From positions 1 through 64,000 of the forward strand of contig CAYNEM010000006.1 in NCBI GenBank assembly GCA_964396265.1: DNA of 64,000 nucleotides, given 5' to 3'. Made by a program: the position numbers and the translations under genes. Origin of the DNA: EA-27 sp964396265. Its GTDB lineage: Archaea > Thermoplasmatota > Thermoplasmata > RBG-16-68-12 > EA-27. The notes below the pieces were generated by a model. It searched no databases. It was not told the DNA's origin and saw only the letters and a list, made by a program, of their open reading frames with translations. Below, piece after piece: positions 41,624 through 50,159 of this stretch (position 1 is the first letter of the stretch; every line of letters starts with the position of its first letter).

Positions 41624-42619
41624 TCACCCCGCGATGTCCTTCCCGAAGTTGATCCACACGGGCTGCTTGACGAACCCGAGCTTCACGTTGATCCCCAGCA
41701 TCGGCGCGTTGAGCGTGCTGTTCCCCGTGCGAATCTCTCGGATGCCTCGGCGGATCGCGTAGTCGATCGCGCGGAGCTTGAGGGCGAACGCGATCCCGCG
41801 ACCCCGGTACTCCCGGCGCACGCCCGTGAACCCCGTGTTCAACACATCCGGCATCGCATCGAACCTCTCCAGGTTCGAGACGCCCACGTAACGGTCACCG
41901 TCCTTCGCAAGGAAGTGGGCATCGGGCATCACACTCGGACCCTCGAAGAGGCGATGGCGGTACAGTTCGAGGCCTGGAGGCGTGAAGGGGTCGTGGCGGG
42001 GGACGTCCTCGGCCAACCCGCAATCCAGCTCGTACACGTTACGGAGTGCCTCCGGGTCCTTTGCGACCTCCGCTGCCAGGGTCGTGATCTGAATCCCTGC
42101 GGGAACGTCCCAACGATCCGCGAACGCCGTCAGGCGAAACGCCGCCAAGTCGAGACGGGATTCCCAGGTGCGCGTGAGTTCCTCGAAACCCCGCCGGAGG
42201 AGAAAGTCCACCGTTTCCTTCCTCGACTCCTGTGTCCACGTGCGGAGCTGTCGGGCTCGGAGGCTGCTGAGTTCCGTGAAGACGCTATTGTACAGCAACT
42301 CGCCGAGACCTCGCCTCCGCCAGTCCGGCCGCACGGCGAGCCAGAGGGCGAACCGCTCGGGGCTGAAGGACCACGGCATGTGGAAGTAAACCCACTCGCC
42401 GACGAGCCTACGCGTCTCGGGGTCCGTAGCGACGACCCGGCGATGGAGGAATCGGGTGCCCCTGTAGACCTCGTCGTCGTGACGAAGCTCGGCTGCGGTC
42501 GTCGGGCGGTCCGGATCGACCGCGTTCGACAGGTCCGCGAGGGCGGAGTAGTCCTCCGGTTCGCAGTCCCGAAGCCAGGCCAGCGGGGGATGCACTGCGC
42601 GCTCTTCTTCTTGGACCAT
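41624..42619 (-). CDS. Tandem GNAT acetyltransferase
   Basis: 331 residues with two GNAT folds. The first has LWLAVRPDWRRRGLGELLYN (acetyl-CoA loop RRRGLG) and FLLRRGFEE. The second has TGFTGVRREYRGRGIAFALK (REYRGRGIA) and NVKLGFVKQPVW. Double GNATs occur in mycothiol synthase-like and other acetyltransferases. The acceptor is unknown. TATA agatatatct (42647-42656) lies 28 bases before the ATG. Confidence 0.85.
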   Translation of the reverse strand: MVQEEERAVHPPLAWLRDCEPEDYSALADLSNAVDPDRPTTAAELRHDDEVYRGTRFLHRRVVATDPETRRLVGEWVYFHMPWSFSPERFALWLAVRPDWRRRGLGELLYNSVFTELSSLRARQLRTWTQESRKETVDFLLRRGFEELTRTWESRLDLAAFRLTAFADRWDVPAGIQITTLAAEVAKDPEALRNVYELDCGLAEDVPRHDPFTPPGLELYRHRLFEGPSVMPDAHFLAKDGDRYVGVSNLERFDAMPDVLNTGFTGVRREYRGRGIAFALKLRAIDYAIRRGIREIRTGNSTLNAPMLGINVKLGFVKQPVWINFGKDIAG

Positions 42620-42646
42620 GGAGACAGCGTGCCACGGAAGGGGGCC

Positions 42647-42696
42647 AGATATATCTTCCTTTCAGCCTGATCTTTTGACATCCCGTTCTTTATGTA
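42647..42696. promoter_or_regulatory. Divergent promoters of the GNAT and glgA genes
   Basis: The leftward TATA agatatatct (42647-42656) serves the GNAT-C45 pair. The rightward TATA tctttatgta (42687-42696) is 28 bases before the glgA GTG. Both messages appear leaderless. Confidence 0.65.
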
Positions 42697-42724
42697 GAGG
42701 ACTCGTGTCCGGACGAGCGAGTCC

Positions 42725-44140
42725 GTGAATGTCCTGTTCGCCTCCGCGGAGGTGTACCCGCTCGCGAAGGTCGGCGGGCTCGGGGACGTGGCGGGGAGTC
42801 TCCCGAAGGCCCTGCGGGCTATGGGGCACGACGTGCGCCTCGTGATGCCGAGGTACCAGGCGATCCGCGCGGCGGAAAAGGAGGTCGGACCCTTCTCCGT
42901 GGCAATCGGCGGGCGCCGCCACGAGGCCCTGCTGAAATCGACGGATCTCGACGGCGTCCCCGTGTACTTGATCGACCATCCTCCGTTCTTCGATCGCCCG
43001 AAGGTCTACGAGTACGAGGACGACGGGCGTCGGTTCGGCTTCTTCGGGAAGGCGGTCCTTGACTTCCTGCCCGCCGCCAACTGGTGGCCGGACGTGGTGC
43101 ATGCCAACGACTGGCATACGGCGCTCACGCCGGCGCTCCTGCGGACGACCTACGCGGGCGACGCGCGATACCGCCAAATCCGAAGCGTCCTCACGATCCA
43201 CAACCTCCTCCATCAAGGGCTTTTCGGCCGCGACGTGTTCGACTGGCTCGGCCTCCCGCCGGACGCGTGGAGCCCCGAGGGCGTCGAGTTCTACGGGAAG
43301 CTGAACTTCCTGAAGGCCGGCATCGTCTACGCGGACCGCGTGAACACGGTGAGCCCGACGTACGCGAAGGAGATCCGGACCGAGGAGTACGGCGCCGGAC
43401 TCGAAGGACTGCTCCAGTCCCGCGCCGCCAAGCTCAGCGGCATCCTCAACGGGATCGACTACGACGTCTGGAATCCCGCCAAGGACCCGAACCTCGCGCA
43501 ATCGTACACGAGGACGACGATCGGGACGAAGGGCGCGAACAAGGCGGCCCTGCAGCGGGAGGTCGGCCTGGCCTTGGATCCCAAGGCCCCGCTCCTGGGC
43601 ATCGTGTCGCGCGTCACCGCGCAGAAAGGGTTCGACATCCTGGAACCCGCGCTCGCGGAACTCCTCGGCCTCGGGGCGCAGCTGGTCCTCCTAGGGACGG
43701 GGGAGAAACGATACGAGGAGCCGCTGGCGGCGCTCACCAAACAGAACGATTCGTTCGTGGCGGCGCTGAAGTACGACGAGGTGCTCGCGCACCGGATCTA
43801 CGCCGGCTCGGACTTCTTCCTGATGCCGTCGCGGTTTGAGCCGTGCGGCCTCGGACAGATCATCAGCCTGCGGTACGGGACCGTGCCGATCGTGCGGTCG
43901 ACGGGCGGGCTTGCGGACACGGTGACCGACGTCACCGCCGATCCGAAGGAGGGGAACGGGTTCGTGTTCGAGGCGTACACGACCGCCGCGCTCCTCGACG
44001 CCGTTCGCCGGGCGATGGACTTCTTCCGGAAGGGAAGAGGATGGATTCCGCTCGTGCAGCGGGGGATGTCGGCGGAACTCTCGTGGCGCGCCTCGGCGAA
44101 GGCCTACGCGGACCTTTACGCTCTCGCCCATCAGGGCTGA
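42725..44140 (+). CDS. glgA: Glycogen synthase, GT5
   Basis: 471 residues with the GT5 hallmarks: NVLFASAEVYPLAKVGGLGD (KVGGLGD nucleotide-sugar loop), WPDVVHANDWHTAL, GIVYADRVNTVSPTYAKEI, LNGIDYDVWNP, GIVSRVTAQKGFDIL and PSRFEPCGLGQIISLRYGTV. It elongates alpha-1,4-glucan from ADP- or UDP-glucose. The window thus holds two different glucan synthases (GT4 and GT5). The GTG start is set by the TATA spacing. Confidence 0.94.
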   Translation: MNVLFASAEVYPLAKVGGLGDVAGSLPKALRAMGHDVRLVMPRYQAIRAAEKEVGPFSVAIGGRRHEALLKSTDLDGVPVYLIDHPPFFDRPKVYEYEDDGRRFGFFGKAVLDFLPAANWWPDVVHANDWHTALTPALLRTTYAGDARYRQIRSVLTIHNLLHQGLFGRDVFDWLGLPPDAWSPEGVEFYGKLNFLKAGIVYADRVNTVSPTYAKEIRTEEYGAGLEGLLQSRAAKLSGILNGIDYDVWNPAKDPNLAQSYTRTTIGTKGANKAALQREVGLALDPKAPLLGIVSRVTAQKGFDILEPALAELLGLGAQLVLLGTGEKRYEEPLAALTKQNDSFVAALKYDEVLAHRIYAGSDFFLMPSRFEPCGLGQIISLRYGTVPIVRSTGGLADTVTDVTADPKEGNGFVFEAYTTAALLDAVRRAMDFFRKGRGWIPLVQRGMSAELSWRASAKAYADLYALAHQG

Positions 44141-44700
44141 GTCCGCACGGGGCCGTCGTTAGGTCGGTGGCGGTCGCCGGGCGAAGCCAATTCTGGCGGC
44201 GGAAGTTCGGAGCTCGACGAAGCATTTGTGGAGGCCGACGGCTTGCGAGGCGTCCCCATCATCACGCGCAGGAGGAGCGCCTCGACCACGTCATCGATGA
44301 CCGGCGCGGGCGGGTTCACGAACGACAGCGACGGCAGGGGCTGCGCCATTGGACTCGCGGGGATCGGCAGCGCGATCCGCGGCGCGACGTGGGGACGGTG
44401 CCGCGGCGAGCCGATGTCCCCGGAGGGTTCGGCCCTCAGAGGCTGCCCGCACTCCGGACACACGCCCTCGCCCTCCTGGGCGGTTCCAGGACGCACCGAC
44501 GCCACGAACGAGACGGCATGCGCGAACCCATAGAGTACGAGCGTCGAGGCCGCGTATGCAGGCCACCCCACGGGACCCGGCCTCGTCCCGTCCATGTACA
44601 GGACCTGATGGTTGAGGAACAGCGTCGCCCCCAGCAGGCTGAGGACGAGAAGCAGCCCTTCGTGGAACGCAATGTCGGTCAGCCGCTCCCGGTCGATCAT
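44131..44700 (-). CDS. Membrane protein with a CxxC motif
   Basis: 189 residues from the ATG at 44700. Two helices (GLLLVLSLLGATLFLNHQVL and AYAASTLVLYGFAHAVSFVA) are followed by VCPECGQPL, half of a zinc ribbon, and a long Pro/Ser-rich cytoplasmic tail. The 3' end overlaps glgA by 10 bases in convergent orientation. No family is recognised. Confidence 0.55.
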   Translation of the reverse strand: MIDRERLTDIAFHEGLLLVLSLLGATLFLNHQVLYMDGTRPGPVGWPAYAASTLVLYGFAHAVSFVASVRPGTAQEGEGVCPECGQPLRAEPSGDIGSPRHRPHVAPRIALPIPASPMAQPLPSLSFVNPPAPVIDDVVEALLLRVMMGTPRKPSASTNASSSSELPPPELASPGDRHRPNDGPVRTQP

Positions 44701-44817
44701 CGACCCCCCAGCGGCGCGCAGCGGTCCGCGGTACCTCCTCCTCGGAGACACCATGGACGCGACACCGGATAAAACGTGAGGCTCGTTCTCGGGCTTGATA
44801 CCCGGGCCCGCAGGTCG

Positions 44818-45828
44818 TCAGTGCTTCGTCTCGGGCTTCCCGCCCTCCCTCAGGATCAGCGCGGCGTCTTCCGGCATTACGGGGTTGATGTAGAACCCTG
44901 TCCCTCGCTCGAATCCCGCCGTCTCGGTCAGTCGAGGGGTGATCTCGAGGTGCCAGTGGTACCGCGCTTCCTTCCGGTCGCAGGGGGCCGTGTGGATGTA
45001 GTAGTTGAACGGCGCGTCGTTGAGGATGCCGTACATGCGACTCAGAACATCCTTCAGGATGCGGACGAACGGCGTGCGCTCATCGTCCGTGAGGTCCTCG
45101 AACGCCATCTCGTGGGCGCGCGGGAGGATCCAGGTCTCGAACGGGAACCGCGCGGCGTATGGGGAGATCGCGACGAACTTCTCGTTCACCGCCACGACGC
45201 GCTTCTCCTCCTCGAGTTCCGTCGAGACGATTTCGCAGTACAGGCAGGAGCCGCCCGTCGACTCGTGGAAGCGCTGGATCGAAGCCACTTCCTCCATGAT
45301 CCGCCGGGGCACAATCGGCGTCGCGATCAGCTGCGAGTGCGGGTGCGAGATCGAGGCGCCCGCCTTCTCCCCGTGGTTCTTGAAGATCAGGATGTACTTG
45401 AACCGCTTGTCGCGGATGAGGTCCAAGTACCGATGCTTGTACGCGGTGATGACCTCCTGGACCTGAAAGTCGCTCAGCTGAGACAGGTTCGCCTCGTGGT
45501 CCGGCGTCTCGACGATCACTTCGTGGGCGCCGACGCCGTTCACGCTGTGGAACAACTGCGTGACGCGGCGGTGGACCTCCCCCTCCGGCTCGAGCGCGGG
45601 ATACTTGTTCGGGATGCAGCGGACCCACCAGCCCGGGCCGTTTGCGTTACCGTCCTTCCGATAGGCGAGCAGCTCCGGCGGCGTCATGTGCTCATGGCCG
45701 TAGCAGAATGGGCATTTGTCCGCGGGCGTCTTGCTTGCGCTCGCGGGCGCCTCCTGGGGACGCTTACCGCGGATCGTGGAGAACACGACCCACGTGTCGG
45801 TCACGTAGTCCTTGCGCAACTCCGGCAT
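44818..45828 (-). CDS. galT: Galactose-1-phosphate uridylyltransferase
   Basis: 336 residues. Zinc ligands are CPFCYGHE (about residue 39) and CLYCEIV. The catalytic HIT motif is SHPHSQLIATP (about residue 165), and YHWHLEI forms the second conserved His site. GalT swaps UMP between UDP-glucose and galactose-1-phosphate. In archaea related enzymes also work on other hexose-1-phosphates, supplying glucose-1-phosphate or UDP-sugars to the glycogen genes nearby. Confidence 0.92.
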   Translation of the reverse strand: MPELRKDYVTDTWVVFSTIRGKRPQEAPASASKTPADKCPFCYGHEHMTPPELLAYRKDGNANGPGWWVRCIPNKYPALEPEGEVHRRVTQLFHSVNGVGAHEVIVETPDHEANLSQLSDFQVQEVITAYKHRYLDLIRDKRFKYILIFKNHGEKAGASISHPHSQLIATPIVPRRIMEEVASIQRFHESTGGSCLYCEIVSTELEEEKRVVAVNEKFVAISPYAARFPFETWILPRAHEMAFEDLTDDERTPFVRILKDVLSRMYGILNDAPFNYYIHTAPCDRKEARYHWHLEITPRLTETAGFERGTGFYINPVMPEDAALILREGGKPETKH

Positions 45829-45991
45829 GGAGAATCCTTGGGGGGAACGCGCGCGCGATGCGGGCGACCGTATTTGAGAGTTTGGCGCTGCTTATCGGGA
45901 AGGCGCGAAAGGAACGCCAAGATACCTTGATATAGCGGTAAAACGACGCACCGAACATCGTATCCGCGACGATCCTCATGGGGGAGGACCG

Positions 45992-48900
45992 ATGAGCGCG
46001 CCAAGAAACCAACACGTCTCGCACGCCCCTTGGGCGTTCCTTGCCTTGGCGGGCGCACTGCTGACGACGTTGGCGGCGATGCCCGTGCCGGCGCGCGCGG
46101 CGACCGTCACGATCACGATCCTGTCCCCCGTGGGGAACGAGACCTTCTCGGGCAACTCCGATCACGACATCCAGTGGACGATGGACACGGACAGCGGGAA
46201 CCCCAGCCTCACCGTGGACTTCGAGTACCTCGTGGACGGCGTCCCCACGCCGATCGCGTCGGGGTTCGCCTATCCACCCGGGATGACGAGCACCTACGTG
46301 TGGACCGTCCCCGGATTGGACCGCACGAACGTCACCGTCCGGGCGTGCGCGTCGGACATCGCCGGCGGATCCGCGTGCGACACGTCCCCGGCCTTCCGCA
46401 TCGACGCCACGAATCTCAGTGTCGTTTCAATGTCGCCGACCGGGACGAACGTCGGACCGTTCGAGGACATCCTCGTGCGCTTCTCGGAACTCACTCAGAT
46501 GACGAGCGTCCCCCCGGCGTTCTCGATCGCACCGCCTCTTTCCGTCAATCTGGACGTCTTCAAGGACACGTCGACGACGCACACCTTGCGGGCGAACCAC
46601 TCCGCGTTCACGCCCGGGGTCACGTACACCGCCACGATAGGATGCGGTCCGTTGGACGACAGCGACCCGGGGAATGCATTGTTCCCGTGTCCCGTTCAAT
46701 GGAACTTCCGTGCGGCGACGCCGCCATCCCTCGGGTGGCTTTCGCCCGCAGGAGGGGAGCGATGGACCGGAGGCTCGATTCATGTGCTCCAATGGTCCGC
46801 CGTGGATGCGGAAGATCCCACGAGCTCCTTGGAGGTGTACTTGGAGCTCTCGCTTGACGGTTCCTCGTGGGCGCCGGTCGGCGGCCCCTTGGCGGGGGAT
46901 GCGTCCCACGCGTGGGCCGTGGAGACGGTCGATGCGGGTGCTGCGCGTGTCCGCGCCCGGGTCGTCGACACCCTGGGACTTTCGGCGGTTGCGACCTCGC
47001 TTCCGTTCGCGATCGACGCGACCCCGCCATACGTCGCGGTGACCATCCCCGTGGACGGTGGGGTCGGCGTCGGCTGGCGCGTGCCCGTCCTCGTCGCGTT
47101 CAGCGAACCCATGGACACGAGCGCGGGCGCAGAGACGATCTCCGTGCGGACGGGCGCGGGTGCATACGTCCCCGGATCCGTTTCCTGGGATTCTGCGCTG
47201 GTCGCGCGGTTCGCGCCTTCGGTCGCATATCGGGCCTCGACACTCCACATCGCGCGGATCAACGCGACCGCCCGAGACGCATCGGACCCCGGGAACACGA
47301 TGCCCGCGCCTCTCGAGTTCACGTTCTTCACCCTGGCGAACATGGGGCCGTCGGTCGCGTTCGCCACGGTGCCCTCGGGCGCGGTGTCCGGAGAATCAAC
47401 ATGGAACCTCGCATGGATCGCGACGGATCCCGAGGACGTCCCCGCGGACCTGCGGATCGATCTCGAGTTCTCGGATGGTGGCCCGTTCACATGGATCGCC
47501 GGCCCGTTCGGCCCCACGGACACGTTCGCGTGGACCGCGGGACCCATCGACGCGGCCGCCGCGGCCCTCCGGGTGCGACTCACGGACTCCCAGGGAGGCT
47601 TCGCGACGGACCTGGCATCGTTCGCGATCGACTCGACCGCACCCTTCCTGTCGGCGGTCAGCCCGGCCCCGGACGCGACCGGCGTGTCGCCCGACGAACC
47701 GATCGTAATCACGTTCAGCGAGCCCGTCACCTTGGCGGGTGGCGTGGGCCTCAGGCGCGTCTCGGGCGCCTGGGTCGCGTTCCTGGCGACGTGGGACGAT
47801 GCGAGGACGCTGCGCCTCGTCCCTGCCACGCCCCTCGCAGAGCTCGCTGACCACGAGATCGTGGTCAATGCGACCGTCCGGGACCTCTCCGCTCCCGGCA
47901 ACCCCTTGGCGGCGTACGCCTCGCGCTTCCGCGTGGGGTCGATCCCTCCGGTCCTCACCGTCACGAGCCCTTCGCCCGGGACCCGGTGGACCGGGGGTGC
48001 GACGCAGACCGTGCGCGTGGACGCCTCCGACGGCCAGGACCCGCAGGTCACCGTCACCGTAGAATTCGCCCTCGACGGCCTCACGTTCGTTCCCCTCCTC
48101 TCGACATCGATGGCCAACGGCGTCGGGACGTTCCCCGTGGCGGCCCCCCGTGCGGACGCCCCGAACGGGGCCCTCCGGATCTGCGTCGCGGACGCGGCGG
48201 GAGCGACGACCTGCGCGACCGTCCCCGTCGTGCTGGACGCGCAGGCGCCCCGGGTCAATACGGTATCGCCGCTGCCCGGCACGGTCATCCATCCCGAGGC
48301 ACCGCTCGTCCTCTCGTTCTCGGAGTCCATGGCCCCCGGCGCGGAGGCCGCCTTCACCCTCGCCCCCCCGAGCTCCCTCACCTTCCGTTGGACACGCTCT
48401 GTCTATGACAACGACACGCTCGTGGTCGAGCATCCCCGGTTCCTGGAGCTGCGGGCCTACACCGCGAGCTTCGCGTGCTCTGCGAGGGACGCGAGCGTCC
48501 CCGGGCTCGCCCTCGGCGGGGCGTGCCCCCTCGCGTGGACGTTCACGACCGCCGCCACGCCAAGCGTGCGCCTCCTGTTCCCGATCGGCGGCGAGCGACT
48601 CACGGGCGGGGCCCTGCACACGATCCGCTGGGTGAGCGCGGACGAGGAGCCGACCCTGCCGACGCGCCTGGAACTGTCCCTCGACGGAGGGGCGACGTGG
48701 ACGCGCCTCGAGGACCTTACGCCGTTCTCCACGGGCGACACGAGGCTGCCCCGTATCCTGCAACGATTCGACACCGCCAACGCCCTCGTACGCGTGACCG
48801 CCTGGGACTCCCGCGGGCTGAACGCGACGGCGAGGAGCGGCCCCTTCGCCATCGACGCGACGCCGCCGACGATTGTCTCGGCGTCCCCCGCGAACGGGAC

Positions 48901-50059
48901 CGCGGACGTCTCCCCCCTCGCGGACATCGTGATCGTCTTCAGCGAGTCGATGGACCCGTCTTCCCTCGGGCCCTCGGTGGCGACGACCCCGGGGCTGCGG
49001 AACGTGCAGATCTCGTCCAAGGCGACGAACGTGCCGTTCGACACGATCCGGATCCGACACGCGGCGATTCCCCTGGGCGCCGACGTCCGGGTTGCGGTGA
49101 ACGGGGCGCGGGACGCCTCGATGCCCGGGAACCCGGTGACGGGCGCGATGCAATTCACCGTGGAACCTGACCTCGAGGAACCGAGAATCCGTATCCTCGT
49201 CGACGCGGACGTGGAGGAGGGGGAAGTCATCGTCCTCGACGCGACGGACTCGACGGACAACGATGCGATCGCCTCCTTCACCTGGACGATCACCGACGAC
49301 CGCGGGCGGCCCGTGGCGCGGATGCAAGGGCCCCGGGTGGAATACCGGGCGAACGACGCGGGACGGTTCAACGTGACGGTGGAGGTCTCCGACGCGGCGG
49401 GGAACAGGGCTCTCGCGAGCGCGGACGTGGACGTGCACACGCTCGGCAGCATCGTGACGGAGATCCCGTTCCCGCCGGACCCCATGCTCGGGTGGGTCGC
49501 GCTCGCGGGCGGCGCGTCGAGCACGGCGTGGAGCCTCACGGACCGCGGCCGGTCGTTCCTCTCGCGCATGATCTTCCTTCCGCTCTACGTGAAGATGAAG
49601 GGGGAGGCCGTCCTCGACAACGAGTTGCGCGGCATGATCCGAGGCTACATCCTCGTGAACCCCGGCGACTGCTACACGGACCTCAAGCGAAACCTCCAGC
49701 TCGAGAATGGGGAGCTCGCGTACCACCTGTCCGTGCTCGAGCGCGAGGGCATCATCAAGAGCGTGGCGAAGGGGCCGAGGCGCATGTACTACCCCGCGGA
49801 CATGCCGCTGCCGGAGAATGGCGGCGGGCTCCACGCCGTCCAGGAACGGGTGCTCAAGCACATCGGAGAAGTGCCGGGGATGTCCGTCCAGGACCTCGCG
49901 GGGGTGCTGGGGGTTTCGAGCCAGCTCGCCCTGTACCACATGCGGAAGCTCGGAGAGAAGGGGTACCTCCGCTTCGAGCGCAAGGGCATGAAGCTCCGCG
50001 TCTTCGCGACCAGCGAGGAAGAGCGGGCCCGCGCCCGACGCCGGTTCGGGAACGCGTGA
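45992..50059 (+). CDS. Giant surface protein with Ig-like repeats and cytoplasmic winged-helix pair
   Basis: 1355 residues. A signal peptide (WAFLALAGALLTTLAAMPVP, cut near ARA-AT) is followed by alternating domains. One type opens SPAGGERWTGGSIHVLQW (at least four copies). The other is a Big_5/SbsA-like Ig domain with a VxFSEPM/SESM core (five copies). A PKD-like domain near residues 1070-1150 ends with NVTVEVSDAAGNRAL. A modest hydrophobic segment at about 1164-1180 (LGWVALAGGASSTAWSL) precedes a conserved FLPLYVKMK stretch. Residues about 1205-1355 hold two winged helices (YTDLKRNLQLENGELAYHLS and VQDLAGVLGVSSQLALYHMR). The design suggests an external sensor or adhesin coupled to DNA binding. 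GGAGG precedes the ATG. The downstream gene at 51910 has a homologous cytoplasmic end. Confidence 0.85.
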   Translation: MSAPRNQHVSHAPWAFLALAGALLTTLAAMPVPARAATVTITILSPVGNETFSGNSDHDIQWTMDTDSGNPSLTVDFEYLVDGVPTPIASGFAYPPGMTSTYVWTVPGLDRTNVTVRACASDIAGGSACDTSPAFRIDATNLSVVSMSPTGTNVGPFEDILVRFSELTQMTSVPPAFSIAPPLSVNLDVFKDTSTTHTLRANHSAFTPGVTYTATIGCGPLDDSDPGNALFPCPVQWNFRAATPPSLGWLSPAGGERWTGGSIHVLQWSAVDAEDPTSSLEVYLELSLDGSSWAPVGGPLAGDASHAWAVETVDAGAARVRARVVDTLGLSAVATSLPFAIDATPPYVAVTIPVDGGVGVGWRVPVLVAFSEPMDTSAGAETISVRTGAGAYVPGSVSWDSALVARFAPSVAYRASTLHIARINATARDASDPGNTMPAPLEFTFFTLANMGPSVAFATVPSGAVSGESTWNLAWIATDPEDVPADLRIDLEFSDGGPFTWIAGPFGPTDTFAWTAGPIDAAAAALRVRLTDSQGGFATDLASFAIDSTAPFLSAVSPAPDATGVSPDEPIVITFSEPVTLAGGVGLRRVSGAWVAFLATWDDARTLRLVPATPLAELADHEIVVNATVRDLSAPGNPLAAYASRFRVGSIPPVLTVTSPSPGTRWTGGATQTVRVDASDGQDPQVTVTVEFALDGLTFVPLLSTSMANGVGTFPVAAPRADAPNGALRICVADAAGATTCATVPVVLDAQAPRVNTVSPLPGTVIHPEAPLVLSFSESMAPGAEAAFTLAPPSSLTFRWTRSVYDNDTLVVEHPRFLELRAYTASFACSARDASVPGLALGGACPLAWTFTTAATPSVRLLFPIGGERLTGGALHTIRWVSADEEPTLPTRLELSLDGGATWTRLEDLTPFSTGDTRLPRILQRFDTANALVRVTAWDSRGLNATARSGPFAIDATPPTIVSASPANGTADVSPLADIVIVFSESMDPSSLGPSVATTPGLRNVQISSKATNVPFDTIRIRHAAIPLGADVRVAVNGARDASMPGNPVTGAMQFTVEPDLEEPRIRILVDADVEEGEVIVLDATDSTDNDAIASFTWTITDDRGRPVARMQGPRVEYRANDAGRFNVTVEVSDAAGNRALASADVDVHTLGSIVTEIPFPPDPMLGWVALAGGASSTAWSLTDRGRSFLSRMIFLPLYVKMKGEAVLDNELRGMIRGYILVNPGDCYTDLKRNLQLENGELAYHLSVLEREGIIKSVAKGPRRMYYPADMPLPENGGGLHAVQERVLKHIGEVPGMSVQDLAGVLGVSSQLALYHMRKLGEKGYLRFERKGMKLRVFATSEEERARARRRFGNA

Positions 50060-50159
50060 CGTCTCGATTCCGCGAACGTACCAAACGGTTCAAATAGCGC
50101 GAAAACCGCGTTCCAGACTTCGCTTATAACCCGGCCAGGATGCGGCGGTCGGTGTATTC

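Noticed and set aside
47396..49939. 847-codon minus-strand frame opposite the Ig-repeat surface protein
   Set aside because: It is an Arg/Gly/His-rich shadow without motifs; the plus-strand protein is well supported.
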